DNA of 37,825 nt from DATKLL01 sp035542475. GTDB lineage: Bacteria > Desulfobacterota > Syntrophia > Syntrophales > UBA2185. Below, one piece after another: positions 7,957 through 17,129 of the stretch (position 1 is its first letter; every line of letters begins with the position of its first letter). Made by a program: the position numbers and the translations under genes. A model generated the notes under the pieces. It saw nothing but the letters and a program-made list of their open reading frames with translations. It made no database searches and was not told the origin of the DNA. The stretch is taken from contig DATKLL010000041.1 in NCBI GenBank assembly GCA_035542475.1, positions 1-37,825 on the forward strand, in the 5' to 3' direction.

Positions 7957-8217
7957 TGGAATCACCCCCTCTCATATATTTTTGTAGTTCATTTAATCAT
8001 AATATCATTTATATAATTTTATAAGTATAACAAAGATATTATTTCATGTCAAGAAAAATAAAATCAACGTATGAAAATTAAAATCATAATAATATGAATA
8101 ATATATCGAACGAATTGACTTTAAAACGCAATCATGTTAGGCAAAGCACCTCTGCTGGGTCAGAATTTTATGACAAGTAAGAGACGTCAATGAACATCTT
8201 ATTATGTTGAATCTGCC
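7957..8217. promoter_or_regulatory. AT-rich divergent promoter region between PxxKW gene and ptsH
   Basis: About 260 bases, very AT-rich between 7966 and 8110, separating divergent genes. On the plus strand TTGACT near 8116 is a plausible -35 hexamer for ptsH, but the matching -10 about 17 bases further (TAGGCA) is poor. No operator palindrome or RNA gene was recognised. Confidence 0.4.
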
Positions 8218-8487
8218 ATGGTAGAAATAAAAACATTTGAGATAAAAAATAAACTGGGTCTTCACGCGAGGGTCGCAGCGAAGCTGGTTAATGTATCAAC
8301 AAGATTCAAATCAAAAATCTTTTTCGAGAGGGACGGTAGAGTTGTGAACGGAAAAAGTCTTCTCAGTATATTAACATTAGCCTGTCCTCTGGGAAGTCGA
8401 ATTACTATTAGAGCGGAAGGGGTTGACGCTCGGGATGCTATCGAAGATCTTGGAAAATTGATAGAAGATAAATTTGGAGAAGATTGA
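8218..8487 (+). CDS. ptsH: Phosphocarrier protein HPr
   Basis: HPr accepts phosphate from enzyme I on a histidine and passes it to PTS partners. The product is 89 residues. The active-site motif is GLHARVAAKL with His16; the position after HAR is Val where Pro is usual. A serine within NGKSLLSIL (Ser47) sits where HPr kinase acts in many bacteria, so Ser phosphorylation is possible. There is no strong ribosome-binding site before the ATG. The stop overlaps the start of ptsI (TGATG), so the two are coupled. No sugar permease or EIIA is nearby, which points to a regulatory PTS. Confidence 0.94.
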   Translation: MVEIKTFEIKNKLGLHARVAAKLVNVSTRFKSKIFFERDGRVVNGKSLLSILTLACPLGSRITIRAEGVDARDAIEDLGKLIEDKFGED

Positions 8488-10268
8488 TGAACGGTAGTGC
8501 AGAAAAAAAGTCATTTGTTTTAAAGGGAATAGGAGTATCACCTGGTGTCGTCATTGGAAAGGCCTACTTGTATGATCGCTTTAATGCCCAGGTTTCCTTT
8601 TATAAGTTGAGAGATAAAGACTTGGTAGCTGAAGAAATTAAAAGGTTCAAAGCAGCTTTAAAGGAATCAGGAAAGCAGCTTCTGGAAGTAAGGAATAAAC
8701 TTCGGGAACTTGCCGGACAAGAGCCGCTATACATCATCGACGTTCATATCATGATACTAAAGGACAAGATGTTCATCAATCATACAATTCAATATATTAA
8801 AGATGTGTTAATCAATGCGGAGTGGGCCGTTAAGATGACAATCGACAGATACAGAGAAATCTTTGAAAAAGTGGATGATGAATATCTTAAGGGCAGAATC
8901 AGTGATATTCGGTATGTAGGACAGATGATTTTAAGGAATCTTGCCGGAGAAAAGAGGGAAACCATCAGGGATGTCAGTGAAAAGGGCATTGTCATAGCCA
9001 CAGACCTTTCACCTGCTGATACAGCTCAGATGATGATTAACAAAGTCCAAGGATTTGCAACAGATATGGGAGGAAAAACATCACATACAGCGATTGTTGC
9101 AAGAGCAGTCGAAATTCCTGCTGTTGTCGGTTTGGAATCCATCACAAAAATGGTACGAACAAATGACGACGTTATTGTTGACGGATCTGCCGGGCTTGTT
9201 GTCGTGAATCCTGATCCGGAGATGATTAAAGTATATAAAGATAAAAAGAAGCACTTTGAGGCAGCCAAGGAAAATTATCTGAAATATGCCCATCTTCCTG
9301 CAATAACGAAAGATAATTATAAAGTTGAAATAGGCGGGAACATCGAGTTTATCGAGGAGATTCCTTCCACTATATCCCATGGTGCCGAAGGCATCGGTCT
9401 GTATAGGACAGAATTTATCTACATAAATAAAGAGCAGTTGCCGACAGAGGAAGAACACTTTTCACATTACAGAAGTGTTGTTAGTTCTAAAGGCTTAAAA
9501 TGGGCCACTATCCGGACTCTCGATTTAGGTGGCGATAAGTTTTACTCAGATCCTAAATTAGCCAAGGAGATGAATCCTCAAATGGGTCTTAGAGCTATCC
9601 GCTTTTGTCTCAAGGAGGTTGGTTTATTTAAGGTTCAATTACGAGCAATCGCCCGAGCCAGTGCTTTTGGCAAGACGAGAATCATGTTCCCCATGATCTC
9701 AGGGGTTGAAGAAATACGGGAAGCCAAAAAAATATTTATTGAGGTTAAAAATGATCTTATTGCCCAGGGGATATCGGTTGGTAAAGACATTGAGATCGGA
9801 GTCATGATAGAGGTTCCATCTGCTGTAATTGTTGCCGATGAATTGGCGAAGGAAGTGGATTTTTTCAGCATAGGGACAAACGATCTGATCCAATATGCCT
9901 TGGCTATTGACAGGATAAATGAAAGGGTAACCTACTTATATGAACCGCTCCATCCGGCTGTGTTAAGACTCATAAAGCAAGTGATCGACGTTGGTCATAA
10001 AGCGGGCATTCGGGTTGCAATGTGCGGGGAAATGGCTGGTGAACCGGCTTATATCATGATTCTCTTGGGACTAGAAATTGACGAGTTGAGCATGAATCCT
10101 CTGGCAATACCAAGGGTAAAAAAGATAATTCGCGGTTGTACTTTAAAGGAATCCAAAGCCCTGTTGGAAAAAGTTATGACCTTTTCATCAGCCTCTGAGA
10201 TAAGGGAATTTGTGAATAACTATATGGGAGAGAGATTTCCTGAAGATTTTCAGTCAGACGGGGCTTAG
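8487..10268 (+). CDS. ptsI: Phosphoenolpyruvate-protein phosphotransferase (PTS enzyme I)
   Basis: Transfers phosphate from phosphoenolpyruvate to HPr. From the ATG at 8487 the protein is 593 residues, the normal size. The phospho-histidine domain has GGKTSHTAIVARAVEIP with active His200. The C-terminal PEP-binding barrel shows GLYRTEFIY, FSIGTNDLIQYALAIDR and the catalytic Cys in AMCGEMAGEP. The ATG overlaps the ptsH stop by one base and follows GGAGA by six bases; an in-frame TTG three bases earlier is less likely. The N-terminus is canonical (KGIGVSPGVVIGKA), with no GAF domain, so it is not the PtsP form. Confidence 0.96.
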   Translation: MNGSAEKKSFVLKGIGVSPGVVIGKAYLYDRFNAQVSFYKLRDKDLVAEEIKRFKAALKESGKQLLEVRNKLRELAGQEPLYIIDVHIMILKDKMFINHTIQYIKDVLINAEWAVKMTIDRYREIFEKVDDEYLKGRISDIRYVGQMILRNLAGEKRETIRDVSEKGIVIATDLSPADTAQMMINKVQGFATDMGGKTSHTAIVARAVEIPAVVGLESITKMVRTNDDVIVDGSAGLVVVNPDPEMIKVYKDKKKHFEAAKENYLKYAHLPAITKDNYKVEIGGNIEFIEEIPSTISHGAEGIGLYRTEFIYINKEQLPTEEEHFSHYRSVVSSKGLKWATIRTLDLGGDKFYSDPKLAKEMNPQMGLRAIRFCLKEVGLFKVQLRAIARASAFGKTRIMFPMISGVEEIREAKKIFIEVKNDLIAQGISVGKDIEIGVMIEVPSAVIVADELAKEVDFFSIGTNDLIQYALAIDRINERVTYLYEPLHPAVLRLIKQVIDVGHKAGIRVAMCGEMAGEPAYIMILLGLEIDELSMNPLAIPRVKKIIRGCTLKESKALLEKVMTFSSASEIREFVNNYMGERFPEDFQSDGA

Positions 10269-10308
10269 GGATAAACAGTAAAACACAAATCCGACGGTTT
10301 CGCAGAAG

Positions 10309-12999
10309 GTGAGTATTGTATTTGTTTCGGGACGCCGTCTTCAGTTGTTTACGAGATTATCAATGTCCTTCCAATTAAAATTAAAAATTAAAACATGGAT
10401 GACGGAAAGTAGAAAATTTTTCTCCGGATGCATTTATAAGGACGATAATTTTCCACTATTCTGGCTCATAAAGGACATGTTGGCCGAAGTCGAGCTTGCT
10501 GATGAATATGTGGACTCATTAAAAAAGCTCTCGGAAAACGGGATCGTCATTTATGCAATAAAAGATAAAAGCCAGCTCAATAGTCTTATTATACGTGAGC
10601 TTTCTGCCAAAAGTGGTATACCCTGGCCTGTTTATTGTCACGGAATAAATATGCTTTTCTGGCAGCCTTTCTCTGCCGCTCTTAGGGCTGTCTTTTCTAT
10701 TCTATTTTATTTTCCTTTCAAAAAAACAATTCTGGAAACCTACAAGGCCGATTATCTGAAACGGATCCTCATGGAAGGAAAAAGTGTAGTTATACATCTC
10801 GGAGGATCAGAGTTTTTTGAAAACCGCATGACTCAGAGAGCGTTCATACAATTGATTGAAACTCAAAAAACTTTGAATAAACCGGTTTACATCATTCCGG
10901 TTATGATTACATATGGACGGAGAAGGGATAAAGAGAAGGAAAGTTTAATAAATATATTATTCGGCCAGGCAGAAGAAACGGGTGCGCTTCGGCGGGTGAT
11001 CACATTTCTCCGGTATTCCAATCAAGCAACGGTGATAACTGCAGATCCTGTTAAGCTTAATGACTTTGTCAATGAAAACAAAGATACAACGACAGAAGTA
11101 ATATCCCATAATTTGAGGAGAGAGCTCATAGACAGGATTGATGAAGAGAAGACAAGCATTGTGGGGCCTGTTTTGAAGTCAAGGGAAGAATTTATCAACA
11201 TGGTCCTTAATGAGGATAGTCTAAATAATTTTATAGAAGAGGCGGCGGCCCACGGGACAAAAGAGCATGATGCCCTCCTCAGGGAGGCGAAGAAATATGC
11301 ACGGGAAATTGCAGCTGACTATAACGATATGTTTATCAATGTCTGGGACAAATTTCTTACGTGGTTGTGGAATAATATCTATGACGGTGTGATGGTTGAC
11401 AAGTCCGGACTGGCAAAAATAAGAAATATATCGAAAAAAATGCCTTTTGTCATTATACCCTGCCATCGGAGTCACATAGATTATCTTCTCCTTTCTTACG
11501 TTTTTTTTAAAAATAATATCCAGCTTCCGTTTGTCGCTGCTGGTACCAATCTTTCATTCTGGCCGCTTGGATACATATTCAGAAAATCGGGTGCCTTTTT
11601 TATTCGTCGTACCTTCAAAGGAAACATACTTTACGGTGAAGTATTCGCCAAATATGTAGAGGTCCTTTTAAAAGAGGGTTTACCGCTTGAGTTCTTTATA
11701 GAAGGGGGACGAAGCCGCAGCGGTAAGATGGTAATGCCGAAATTCGGTCTCCTTTCAATGCTCATCCAGGCTTTCAAAAGGAAGGCATGTGAAGATCTAG
11801 CGGCAATTCCGGTTTTCATAGGGTATGATCGTGTCATTGAAGCGGATTCCTACTTGAAGGAACTTGGGGGGGTACCAAAGGAAAGGGAGAAGACTTCAGA
11901 TGTAATTAGAAGTCACAAAATTTTACGAAGACGTTATGGACGCGTCTACATGAACATCGGTGAGCCGATTTTTTTAAAATCATATCTTGCATCGCAGGAA
12001 AAGGCTTTTGAAGATATGACGACAGATGAAAGGCAGAGCCTGTACAGGAAGATCAGTTATGAAATTGCACTGGAAATCAATAAGGTATCGGTCATAACCC
12101 CCTTTTCCCTCGTTTCATTAGGTTTGCTCTGCCATGACAGAAAGGGTATATCTCATGATGATCTGATGGATGTATTAGAATTATTCTATGATTATCTCAG
12201 TCATAGAGAAGTAAATTTTGCCGCTACCCTCGCCCGTCGGGACAAGGCCGTTATAGATGCCCTCGACCAGTTTGATCAGTCAGGTATTATATCCAAAATA
12301 GGGGCCGACGAAGATGAACAGGATGAAATCGATGAAGTCGTCTACTCACTGGAAGATGACAATCGACTGAAATTGGAGTATTATAAAAATAATATCCTTC
12401 ACTTCTTTATCCCGATCGGCTTCGTGGCAGCGTCATTGCTTTCAAGCGACGAAGACGTGATACCATTGAACCGAATCATAAAAGATTACCAGTTTTTTAA
12501 AAGACTCTTCTGGAATGAATTCATCTTTGATGATCGTAAAGACGATTTGGATGAGGTGAATGACGTGCTTTCCTATTTAAACAACAAAGGTATGATAAAC
12601 GGTTTTGAGCAGGATGGACAAGCCCTGGTCGAGGTTAAGGGCAGGGGAAGGGTGAATCTAATGCCTTTTGCGGGTTTGATACGCAACTATATGGAATCTT
12701 ACTGGGTAGTGATCAGAAGTTGCCTGTATCTCAGGAAGGGAGCAATGCAGGAAAAAGACTGGATAAAGAAAATCCAGAGACTTGCCGTTAAGATGTACAA
12801 AAAGGGGGAAATACGCAGGGCAGAAGCTCTGTCGCAGTCCAATTATCAAAGTGCTATTCAATTTCTCCAGGATGCTGAAATTGTGTATGTTTCCGAATCT
12901 GGTGACAAAGGTGACAAGAAAGAATTTAATCTGCAGATGCTTGCGTCCAGCAAGGTGGAAATGGATTCTATCAGACATAGACTATTCGAATTTTTGTAG
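10309..12999 (+). CDS. plsB: Glycerol-3-phosphate 1-O-acyltransferase, PlsB type
   Basis: Predicted to catalyse the first acylation of glycerol-3-phosphate in phospholipid synthesis at the inner membrane. It has 896 residues, somewhat longer than the 807 of E. coli PlsB. The LPLAT acyltransferase core occupies about 375-540: the HX4D catalytic pair is H386 to D391 within CHRSHIDYLLL, followed by SGAFFIRRTF and the substrate-binding block FFIEGGRSRSGK at 463-473. The first 300 residues form the PlsB N-terminal region. The GTG at 10309 has a weak ribosome-binding site; ATG at 10363 (residue 19) is an alternative start. It lies 40 bases after ptsI, same strand. Confidence 0.88.
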   Translation: MSIVFVSGRRLQLFTRLSMSFQLKLKIKTWMTESRKFFSGCIYKDDNFPLFWLIKDMLAEVELADEYVDSLKKLSENGIVIYAIKDKSQLNSLIIRELSAKSGIPWPVYCHGINMLFWQPFSAALRAVFSILFYFPFKKTILETYKADYLKRILMEGKSVVIHLGGSEFFENRMTQRAFIQLIETQKTLNKPVYIIPVMITYGRRRDKEKESLINILFGQAEETGALRRVITFLRYSNQATVITADPVKLNDFVNENKDTTTEVISHNLRRELIDRIDEEKTSIVGPVLKSREEFINMVLNEDSLNNFIEEAAAHGTKEHDALLREAKKYAREIAADYNDMFINVWDKFLTWLWNNIYDGVMVDKSGLAKIRNISKKMPFVIIPCHRSHIDYLLLSYVFFKNNIQLPFVAAGTNLSFWPLGYIFRKSGAFFIRRTFKGNILYGEVFAKYVEVLLKEGLPLEFFIEGGRSRSGKMVMPKFGLLSMLIQAFKRKACEDLAAIPVFIGYDRVIEADSYLKELGGVPKEREKTSDVIRSHKILRRRYGRVYMNIGEPIFLKSYLASQEKAFEDMTTDERQSLYRKISYEIALEINKVSVITPFSLVSLGLLCHDRKGISHDDLMDVLELFYDYLSHREVNFAATLARRDKAVIDALDQFDQSGIISKIGADEDEQDEIDEVVYSLEDDNRLKLEYYKNNILHFFIPIGFVAASLLSSDEDVIPLNRIIKDYQFFKRLFWNEFIFDDRKDDLDEVNDVLSYLNNKGMINGFEQDGQALVEVKGRGRVNLMPFAGLIRNYMESYWVVIRSCLYLRKGAMQEKDWIKKIQRLAVKMYKKGEIRRAEALSQSNYQSAIQFLQDAEIVYVSESGDKGDKKEFNLQMLASSKVEMDSIRHRLFEFL

Positions 13000-13115
13000 C
13001 GGCCAGCATCGCAGAAGACACCATGATTCTGCAATGTTATTTCATTGAAACCTTTGAAAAGGCCTCAGTTTTTATTTGACTTACTCAGTCTTTCATGCTA
13101 TGGAGCGCAACGCAT

Positions 13116-13400
13116 ATGGATAAGGAGACTAGGAAAGCAGCCATCCAGCTCGCATACGCCAGCAGTATCGGCATAGCTTTTGTGCTGTTCATAATCATAA
13201 GTCTCTGGCTGGGGGTCCAACTCGACAGAAATTTTGGAACCGGATATAAATTAACAATTTTGCTTTTGGTAATAGGTATTAGCGCCGGGTTCTGGAACAT
13301 ATACGGGTTGGTAAAGAAATTTTCCTGGGATGAAAAACCTATAATTAAGTATCTAAAAAGTGAACCACACAGAAAAAGACCCCCTCCAAAAAAAGCTTGA
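13116..13400 (+). CDS. atpZ: AtpZ/AtpI-family small F0 accessory protein
   Basis: A two-helix membrane protein of the F0F1-ATPase accessory family (AtpZ/AtpI), which heads ATP synthase operons. It has 94 residues from ATG 13116. The transmembrane segments are at about 14-34 (IGIAFVLFIIISLWLGVQL, with LDRNFGTG between) and 43-65 (ILLLVIGISAGFWNIYGLV); the G...D-R-x-F-G-T turn is typical. The upstream ATG at 13095 lacks a ribosome-binding site, whereas GGAG at 13102-13105 precedes 13116. It overlaps atpI by 41 bases, so they are probably co-translated. Confidence 0.8.
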   Translation: MDKETRKAAIQLAYASSIGIAFVLFIIISLWLGVQLDRNFGTGYKLTILLLVIGISAGFWNIYGLVKKFSWDEKPIIKYLKSEPHRKRPPPKKA

Positions 13401-13758
13401 GATTGCAAATTGGATTATTCTGGGGATATTGTTTTTACTAAGTTTTATCTTCATGCCATACAAATTTGCTTTCGGAATGTTGTTGGGTGGTTTCATAAGC
13501 GTTGTAAATTTTTATTGGCTTGGGCGGGATCTGAGAAAGGCGTTCGGCAGGCTTTCCGAGCGGTCAAATTCATTAATCATGTTTAAATATTACATCCGGT
13601 TTGCCGTTACAGCTGTTGCCCTATATTTTATTATCTCCGGAGATTTAGTCGATGTAATAGGCTTATTGATCGGTCTATCGACAGTAGTTATTTCTATCGT
13701 CTTTACTACAATCACGGCGGCATATTCAAAAAAAAATTGTATTGAGGAGGTTAAATAA
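13360..13758 (+). CDS. atpI: ATP synthase subunit I (AtpI)
   Basis: A 132-residue protein with four predicted membrane helices, of the ATP synthase I-chain family, thought to help c-ring assembly or ion supply. Helices are visible at about 16-33 (IILGILFLLSFIF), 36-55 (FAFGMLLGGFISVVNFYWL), 75-93 and 96-120. The GTG start at 13360 lies inside the end of atpZ. The gene ends 3 bases before atpB. It is the usual second gene of a split F0 operon. Confidence 0.85.
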   Translation: MNHTEKDPLQKKLEIANWIILGILFLLSFIFMPYKFAFGMLLGGFISVVNFYWLGRDLRKAFGRLSERSNSLIMFKYYIRFAVTAVALYFIISGDLVDVIGLLIGLSTVVISIVFTTITAAYSKKNCIEEVK

Positions 13759-13761
13759 GAG

Positions 13762-14415
13762 ATGCATTCTTTGTCTTTCCTTGAAAACCACTATATACCA
13801 ACACATATAATGTACACCTGGTTTGTCATGGCACTATTGGCTATTTCTTCTTTCCTGGCAACACGTCGACTCGATATCTATCCTACCAGGTTCCAGAATG
13901 TTATGGAGGTTGTCATCAGTGGATTCGATTCCTTGATAAACGATACCATGGGTCATGAAGGAAGAAGATTTTTTCCTTTGATTGCAACCATCGGACTCTT
14001 TATCCTTGTATCAAACCTCTTGGGGCTTGTCCCTGGTTTTGAGTCTCCAACAGCCAATCTCAATACGAATGCTTCGATGGCAATCGTGGTTTTTTGTATG
14101 ACCCACATTATGGGGGTTAAGGTTCATGGAGTAAAGTACATTAAGCAGTTTTTAGGGCCGGTATGGTGGCTGATGCCCCTCATGTTTCTCATTGAAATGG
14201 TGAGTCACTTAGTTCGCCCCCTATCACTTACTGTGCGGTTATTCGGAAATATCGAGGGTGGGCACATCGTTGTAGCTGTATTATTTTTGTTGGCTCCTTT
14301 CCTTATTCCGCTGCCGATTCTCTTTCTTAAAATTTTCATATCAGTTATCCAGACCCTTGTCTTTATGCTGCTGTCCATGATGTATATTGCCGGTGCCATG
14401 GAAGAGGCACACTAA
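13762..14415 (+). CDS. atpB: F0F1 ATP synthase subunit a
   Basis: Stationary half-channel subunit of F0 that moves protons (or Na+) past the c-ring. The protein is 217 residues with five or six membrane helices. The essential arginine is R159 in LTVRLFGN, equivalent to R210 of E. coli, followed by GNIEGGHIVV with the histidine found in many non-enteric enzymes. It is preceded by AGGAGG-type sequence at the end of atpI. In a normal F0 operon atpE (subunit c) comes next; here a hairpin and an unrelated glycoside hydrolase gene follow. Confidence 0.96.
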   Translation: MHSLSFLENHYIPTHIMYTWFVMALLAISSFLATRRLDIYPTRFQNVMEVVISGFDSLINDTMGHEGRRFFPLIATIGLFILVSNLLGLVPGFESPTANLNTNASMAIVVFCMTHIMGVKVHGVKYIKQFLGPVWWLMPLMFLIEMVSHLVRPLSLTVRLFGNIEGGHIVVAVLFLLAPFLIPLPILFLKIFISVIQTLVFMLLSMMYIAGAMEEAH

Positions 14416-14439
14416 TAACTCAGTATCCGCAATGATCAA

Positions 14440-14476
14440 AGGAGGGGGCAAGATCCGGGTGGTTTTGTCCCCTCCT
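14440..14476 (+). terminator. Strong hairpin after atpB
   Basis: A 12-pair stem: arms 14440-14451 (AGGAGGGGGCAA) and 14465-14476 (TTGTCCCCTCCT), with one G-T pair and a 13-base loop. It ends 82 bases before the GH13 gene. No T run follows on either strand, so it may be a Rho-independent-like stall, an mRNA-stabilising stem, or the scar of a rearrangement between atpB and a lost atpE. The purine-rich left arm resembles a ribosome-binding site without a following start codon. Confidence 0.55.
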
Positions 14477-14558
14477 CATATGTAAAGAGAGTGGCATCAA
14501 AAACATATAATCCTTTATTCCCCGAACTTTATTTCGTGAAAAAGACGGGAGTAGTTCT

Positions 14559-16115
14559 GTGAATGATAGATCACGCCAATTCAACCCCATCACTGCCAAG
14601 GATATTATCTATTTTGCAATGACCGATCGGTTCTGCATGGCCGGGCCAGTTCATCCGGATGTGAATCGTCACAACACTCAGGGGTATCATGGGGGAAACT
14701 TTGCCGGGCTGATCAGCAGGATTCCCTATCTGAAGAATCTTGGTGTAACTGCTTTGTGGATCACACCAGTGTACCTCAACCTACACCCAGCACAATATAA
14801 CCCGACGAGCAACAGTTGGGCTTATCACGGGTATTGGCCGTATGATTTTACTCAGGTTGATCCGCACCTCTATTATCCCTCTGTGAAGTATCCGGCCGGC
14901 GATAAACGGTACCTCAAAGAAGTAGCTGATGCGCTGCATAAAGAGGGGATTAAGCTTATACTGGACATGGTAGTCAACCACACAGGTTATGATCATCCCG
15001 GCTATTACGAAAATGACATACCCAATCCGACACCGATTCGCCGTGGCTGGTTTAATCCACCCCGGGAGGGATGGGGTGAAGCGGACTGGATCTTCGGTTT
15101 ACCCGATCTTAATCACAATGATCCCGACGTTGTCCGTTACTTTATCAACGACATTCTGGGATGGATAGAGCAGGCGGAAATTGATGCCATACGCATGGAC
15201 ACAGTCCTTTATGTTGAGCGACACTTCTGGGATGAATTCAAGGTAACCGTACACAGCAAATATCCGGACGTATCCTTGATCGGTGAAGTGCTCGACTACG
15301 ATGTGGACGATGTTGCAAAATACATGCGGTATCATGATTTCAATTCCGTGTTCGATTTCCCGCTTCAAGGTGCGGCAGTGGCTGTATTTGCGGAAGCCGC
15401 AAGCTGCCGGAAACTGGCGCGACCACAATTGACATGGGCGGAACCCAACGGCGCTCTGGACTACAGCATAGATTATACCAATCCGGTCCGTCTGGTTACC
15501 CTGCTGGACAATCACGATCTAAGCCGCCGGTTTATGACGGCCTGCCTGGATGGTTGTGGCGGCGACCGCAAGCGGGCTATACGTCGTTTCAAGATGGGTC
15601 TGACTTTTTTGGTTACGACACGCGGGATTCCGCAAATCTACTACGGTACTGAGATCGGTATGGAAGGACGAAATCAGCCGTCGGATGCGAATATGCGGCA
15701 GGATATGACGTGGGAGGTGTTCGACGGCGGATTGGAGCCGACATCGGCCTACCCGGAGGCCCAGGAGGTCTTCCGACATTTGCGTTTGTTGCTGCAACTC
15801 CGGCATGGCAACGAAGCACTTCAATTCAGTACGCCCGAAACGCTGTTTGTTGATGACTGTGTTTATGTCTGCATGCAGGAGTTTCGTGGAAACGCAATGA
15901 TCATCGCCTTCAACAATGGCCGGGATCCGATGCTTTCGCCTCTGACTGTGCAAGTTGACGCCAATCCACGCTTACCTCAGGAAATTAAAACCTTGTTGCG
16001 CGATAAAACACTAATAGAACAGATTGATAACGAACAGGCGTCTATTGAAGTGAAGGATGGCAATTTTCAATTACAACTGCCGGGTGAGACCAGCGCGGTA
16101 TACAAACTGCCTTGA
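14559..16115 (+). CDS. GH13-family alpha-amylase / glucanotransferase
   Basis: Predicted to act on alpha-1,4-glucans in the cytoplasm (no signal peptide). The 518-residue protein is a GH13 barrel with all four conserved regions: DMVVNH at 136-141; AIRMD with nucleophile D214; IGEV with acid/base E243; and LLDNHD with stabiliser D320. The C-terminal beta domain covers about 420-518. The GTG start follows a GGGAG ribosome-binding site. Exact specificity (amylase, cyclomaltodextrinase, glucanotransferase) cannot be read from sequence. The gene looks richer in G and C than its neighbours and has no glycogen or maltose partners nearby, which suggests acquisition. Confidence 0.9.
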   Translation: MNDRSRQFNPITAKDIIYFAMTDRFCMAGPVHPDVNRHNTQGYHGGNFAGLISRIPYLKNLGVTALWITPVYLNLHPAQYNPTSNSWAYHGYWPYDFTQVDPHLYYPSVKYPAGDKRYLKEVADALHKEGIKLILDMVVNHTGYDHPGYYENDIPNPTPIRRGWFNPPREGWGEADWIFGLPDLNHNDPDVVRYFINDILGWIEQAEIDAIRMDTVLYVERHFWDEFKVTVHSKYPDVSLIGEVLDYDVDDVAKYMRYHDFNSVFDFPLQGAAVAVFAEAASCRKLARPQLTWAEPNGALDYSIDYTNPVRLVTLLDNHDLSRRFMTACLDGCGGDRKRAIRRFKMGLTFLVTTRGIPQIYYGTEIGMEGRNQPSDANMRQDMTWEVFDGGLEPTSAYPEAQEVFRHLRLLLQLRHGNEALQFSTPETLFVDDCVYVCMQEFRGNAMIIAFNNGRDPMLSPLTVQVDANPRLPQEIKTLLRDKTLIEQIDNEQASIEVKDGNFQLQLPGETSAVYKLP

Positions 16116-16223
16116 TAGCTAACATTATACACCTTTTCCTATCAGCAATCCTTTTTTTCTCTGGATTCCTGAATATTTTTATTTTCCACAATTATTTTAT
16201 AAACATGAATCACGGAGATATAT

Positions 16224-17123
16224 ATGAAAAGAGGATCTTCAAGTCTTAGTCTGATTGTTTCAATCCTTTTCTTAATTGTCACATTTATTCATGTTACTTA
16301 TACTTCTTCTTTTGCCGATAAAAACTTTTTATGGCGTGTCCAATCAAAGAGAAGTACTGTTTATATGCTGGGTTCCATCCATCTTTTGAAAAAAGATATC
16401 TACCCCCTTAGCTGTGCGATAGAAGGTGCTTTTGATAAATCTGATGTTTTAGCTGTTGAGGCAGACATAAATGATATAAGCCGTCTGGATATTCAGAAAT
16501 TGATGTCAAGCGCTTTCTACTCAGGAGATGATAACCTAGAAAAACACGTGACCAGGGACACCTTTGAGGTTGTCAAAGATAACATAGGAAGACTGGGGCT
16601 GCCCGTAGAGTTTGTCTATAATCAAAAACCATGGTTTCTGGGATTGACATTGGAATCATTGGAGCTCATGAAATCCGGGTATGATCCTGAATGCGGTATA
16701 GACAAGCATTTTCTTACAAAAGCATTGGGCAAGAAAAAAATCTTGGAGCTTGAGAGCCTTGACTATCAGATAGACCTTCTTTCCGGCTTAAATGATACTG
16801 AACAGGAACTGTTCTTATTGTACACTTTGAAGGATTTAAATATTCTTGTGCAGGAAGTTGACAAACTGGTTGATGCATGGAAATCAGGATCGGCTGAGAG
16901 CATGAATTCGATAATATCAAAAAGTTTTTCTGAAGACGGAAGATTCCGTCCCGTTTATGAAAAGCTGATCTATAAAAGAAACAGGAGCATGGCGCAAAAA
17001 ATTGAAGGATTCCTGGAAACAAACGGGACTTACTTTGTTGTTGTCGGGGCTGCCCATCTACTGGGAGACAAAGGGATAATACAGTTATTGAGAGAAAACG
17101 GGTATAATGCAGAACAGTTGTAA
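16224..17123 (+). CDS. TraB/GumN-family protein, exported
   Basis: A 299-residue member of the TraB/GumN (PF01963) family, related to the Tiki proteases; a metal-dependent peptidase activity is suspected for the family but not established in bacteria. A signal peptide covers about residues 1-31 (LIVSILFLIVTFIHVTY, then SSFA). The two signature motifs are present: GSIH at 50-53, and VVVGAAHLLGDKG near 272-284. The start is preceded by CACGGAG. It ends 6 bases before the convergent marC gene. Confidence 0.85.
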   Translation: MKRGSSSLSLIVSILFLIVTFIHVTYTSSFADKNFLWRVQSKRSTVYMLGSIHLLKKDIYPLSCAIEGAFDKSDVLAVEADINDISRLDIQKLMSSAFYSGDDNLEKHVTRDTFEVVKDNIGRLGLPVEFVYNQKPWFLGLTLESLELMKSGYDPECGIDKHFLTKALGKKKILELESLDYQIDLLSGLNDTEQELFLLYTLKDLNILVQEVDKLVDAWKSGSAESMNSIISKSFSEDGRFRPVYEKLIYKRNRSMAQKIEGFLETNGTYFVVVGAAHLLGDKGIIQLLRENGYNAEQL

Positions 17124-17129
17124 ATTTTG

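Noticed and set aside
8140..8170. Possible sigma-54 (GG-N10-GC) promoter upstream of ptsH
   Set aside because: The spacing between GG and GC is 12, not 10, and flanking bases do not match.
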